From NCBI GenBank assembly GCA_021774435.1, contig JAJFJB010000182.1:1-34891 (forward strand): a stretch of DNA of 34,891 nt, written 5' to 3'. Every line of letters starts with the position of its first letter. The first letter of the stretch is position 1. Positions 33,171 through 34,891 of this stretch are shown here, in pieces. Origin of the DNA: Alphaproteobacteria bacterium. GTDB taxonomy: Bacteria; Pseudomonadota; Alphaproteobacteria; UBA8366; GCA-2717185. The position numbers and the translations under genes were made by a program. Below the pieces are notes generated by a model, which searched no databases, was not told the origin of the DNA, and worked only from the letters and a program-made list of their open reading frames with translations.

Positions 33171-33252
33171 TTCGCCCTGCCGGCTTGCCAGCGATGTGGC
33201 GGTGACGCATGTTCGTCGTCACTTGCAGGGCGATACCAAACGAGGTTCAGGA

Positions 33253-33594
33253 ATGGCATTAAAGCATGTGGTGACGGAAATCGGGATGGGCACCGATATT
33301 CGCGGTGCGGACCATACGAAAGCGGCGGTGCGGGCATTGCGGGACGCGCTTTGGCACAACTCGCTCAGCGTTGCGGCGGCGCTTGGTCAGCCGACCGACT
33401 CCATGCAGGTCGAAGTAACCATCGGCGTTCCGAAACCGGAGCAGGTCGACAAGGAGGCTGTACTGGCGATCCTGCCGCACGGGACTGGAACGGTGAATGT
33501 CGTCGAAGGTGGGCTGGAAGTACCCAATGACGCCGGAACCGACTCGACGCTGATTGCGCACGCTGCTGCCGTCGTGCGGCTCGATTTGCCGTAG
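33253..33594 (+). CDS. Lin0512 family protein, first copy
   Basis: A 113-residue protein of the Lin0512 family (conserved, function unknown). It contains VVTEIGMGTDIRGADHTKAA, VRALRDALWHNSLSV, VEVTIGVPKPEQVD and a VVRLDLP end. It aligns without gaps over its full length with the next gene's product; 57 of 113 positions are identical by my count, including E9, G11, G13, D15, G18, D20, TKAA(22-25), H35 and the RLDLP end. The Glu/Gly/Asp/His conservation suggests a ligand or metal site shared by the two, which is inference. ATG at 33253 is preferred over an open frame beginning at 33196. The next gene begins 11 bases after its stop. Confidence 0.85.
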   Translation: MALKHVVTEIGMGTDIRGADHTKAAVRALRDALWHNSLSVAAALGQPTDSMQVEVTIGVPKPEQVDKEAVLAILPHGTGTVNVVEGGLEVPNDAGTDSTLIAHAAAVVRLDLP

Positions 33595-33605
33595 GGGAGG
33601 GGGAA

Positions 33606-33947
33606 ATGACAGCCAAACGTGTAATTCTCGAAATGGGCGCCGGCAATGACCTGCATGGCGGCGACTATACAAAGGCTGCAATCCGGGCGGTGCAGGATGC
33701 ATTGCATCACAGTTCGCTCACGATGATCCGGACTTTGGGTGTCGATAAGAGCAAAATGCTGGTCGATGTCACAATCGGCGTTCAGCAGCCTGATAAGGTC
33801 GATGCCGACGCCGTCAAGGAAACGCTGCCCGTTGGCGTCGTCACCGTGAACCCGGTCAAGGGCGGCCTCGATCTCACCGTTGACGGCACCGGCGATACGA
33901 TGGTTATTGCCAGTGCCGCGATATCGGTACGGCTCGATCTGCCCTGA
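33606..33947 (+). CDS. Lin0512 family protein, second copy
   Basis: Also exactly 113 residues, with VILEMGAGNDLHGGDYTKAA, IRAVQDALHHSSLTM, VDVTIGVQQPDKVD and a VRLDLP end. A strong GGGAGGGGGA precedes the ATG. Equal length, gapless alignment and tight spacing with the first copy suggest that the two products form one hetero-oligomer, but this is inferred. The last 44 bases overlap the convergent metZ gene, whose C-terminal codons are written on the other strand of this gene. Confidence 0.85.
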   Translation: MTAKRVILEMGAGNDLHGGDYTKAAIRAVQDALHHSSLTMIRTLGVDKSKMLVDVTIGVQQPDKVDADAVKETLPVGVVTVNPVKGGLDLTVDGTGDTMVIASAAISVRLDLP

Positions 33948-34891
33948 TCGCGGCAAAGTCCAGCGCGCGGGCGATATCGTCCTGCAAATCGAGCGGGTCT
34001 TCGAGGCCGACGGATAACCGCACCAGGCCGCTATTGATACCGAGCTGTTGACGTTCCTCATCACTCAGGCGCTGGTGCGTCGTCGTTTCCGGATGTGTGA
34101 TCAGGCTTTTCGTGTCGCCCAGATTGTTCGACAGATCGATGATCTGCAACGCGTTGAGAAACCGGAACGCCGCTTCCTTGCCGCCGGAAATTTCGAAACT
34201 CACCATGTTGCTGGCGCCTCTCATTTGTCGCCGGGCGAGGGCATATTGCGGGTGCGAGGGGAGTCCCGGGTAGATAACCCTATCCAACCCGAATTGGTCT
34301 TCCAGAAACTCCGCAATCACGCGGGCATTTTCGCAGTGCTGCCGCACGCGGAGGTCGAGGGTTTCGAGTCCCTTTAGGCAAATCCAGGCATTGAACGGGC
34401 TGAGCGCCGGGCCGGTGTGACGCATGAAGGGGGTGACAAACTCCTTATGAAACTCGGCATCGCACAAGATTGCGCCACCCAGGGAGCGGCCCTGGCCGTC
34501 GATATGTTTGGTCGTGGAATAGACGACGATGTCGGCACCGTGTTGCATGGGGCGCTGCAGCATCGGGGTCGAGAAAACATTGTCGACGATGACCCGTGCG
34601 CCGGCTCCATGCGCCAACTCGCATACCGCAGCCAGATCGATAATTTCCAAGGTTGGATTGGTCGGGGTTTCCAGGAAGACGCAAGTCGTCGGACGGCTGA
34701 GCGCTTCCTCCCATTCATTCAGGTCGGTACCGTCGACGATGCGAGTCTCGACACCAAGTCGAGGCAAGATGTCGTTGATGATGTAAAGGCAGGAACCGAA
34801 CAAGGCGCGCGATGCAACGACGTAATCTCCCGCTTTTACCTGGCAGGCGAGGGCCGCGAAGATGGCTGCCATGCCGCTGGCGGTGGTTGCG
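33904..34891 (-). CDS. metZ: O-succinylhomoserine sulfhydrylase (MetZ), 5' end outside the window
   Basis: PLP enzyme of the Cys/Met metabolism family that makes homocysteine from O-succinylhomoserine and sulfide. Visible from ATTASGMAAIF at the right edge: VVASRALFGSCLYIINDILP, VFLETPTNPTLEIIDL, ARVIVDNVFSTPMLQRP, the Schiff-base lysine motif VVYSTTKHIDGQGRSLGG, and SNNLGDTKSLITHPETTTH near the substrate site. These favour MetZ/MetB-type enzymes; the 'HIDGQGR' stretch after the lysine fits MetZ best. About 327 residues are present and the N terminus lies outside. The C-terminal tail (RADRAVPISRHWQ) extends past the usual end of the family and is encoded antisense to the end of the second Lin0512 gene. 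Confidence 0.9.
   Translation of the reverse strand, partial: ATTASGMAAIFAALACQVKAGDYVVASRALFGSCLYIINDILPRLGVETRIVDGTDLNEWEEALSRPTTCVFLETPTNPTLEIIDLAAVCELAHGAGARVIVDNVFSTPMLQRPMQHGADIVVYSTTKHIDGQGRSLGGAILCDAEFHKEFVTPFMRHTGPALSPFNAWICLKGLETLDLRVRQHCENARVIAEFLEDQFGLDRVIYPGLPSHPQYALARRQMRGASNMVSFEISGGKEAAFRFLNALQIIDLSNNLGDTKSLITHPETTTHQRLSDEERQQLGINSGLVRLSVGLEDPLDLQDDIARALDFAAIRADRAVPISRHWQ

Noticed and set aside
1..34891. CRISPR arrays, rRNA operons, prophage or toxin-antitoxin loci
   Set aside because: No regularly spaced repeats, no rRNA sequence, and no recognisable phage or toxin-antitoxin genes were seen.

Overview
The window looks like a chromosome segment of an alphaproteobacterium, most likely a Rhodospirillales-type organism. 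This rests on gene content: a short alphaproteobacterial-type serC followed by serA, hisZ and purA; rluD next to rpoH with a canonical RpoH box; DUF3126 and DUF6476-like small proteins; and pervasive GC-rich third codon positions. No database search was possible, so this placement comes from recognised families only.

Layout. Positions 1-2200: a partial oxidoreductase and folB on the minus strand, divergent from folP-folK (folate pathway). Positions 2197-6729: a minus-strand run of DUF3126, a Sua5/TsaC tRNA-modification enzyme, a D-2-hydroxyglutarate-dehydrogenase-like flavoprotein and a DmdC-like acyl-CoA dehydrogenase. Positions 6981-9064: a large perfect hairpin, a tartrate/D-malate dehydrogenase with its terminator, and an EamA exporter. 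Positions 9061-14911: a disturbed block of about 5.8 kb bounded by a 37-base direct repeat. It holds a decayed EamA fragment, an AcnB-type aconitase, an intact IS1182-like element, and a broken gene that this element has split. Positions 14888-19258: a GST, then two paralogous SLC13/TrkA-C transporters that converge and overlap by 4 bases. Positions 19348-25719: the serine/histidine/purine cluster serC-serA-(exported FG-GAP protein)-hisZ-purA. Positions 25904-28472: a two-gene unit of a tail-anchored pseudokinase and a small membrane protein. Positions 28504-30500: rluD-rpoH. Positions 30548-34891: a small membrane protein overlapping ltaE, a second small membrane protein, tRNA-Glu(CTC), a membrane-anchored SRPBCC protein, a tandem pair of Lin0512-family genes, and a partial metZ.

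How they fit together. Most genes are housekeeping: folate, serine, histidine control, purine, tRNA and rRNA modification, heat-shock sigma factor, methionine synthesis. The parts that ordinary annotation does not explain are the pseudokinase/membrane-protein pair, the Lin0512 tandem pair, the repeat-bounded aconitase/IS block, the 60-base inverted repeat before the dehydrogenase gene, and a hairpin that covers the serC ribosome binding site. The pseudokinase pair is the best candidate for an undescribed system; its function cannot be read from sequence alone.
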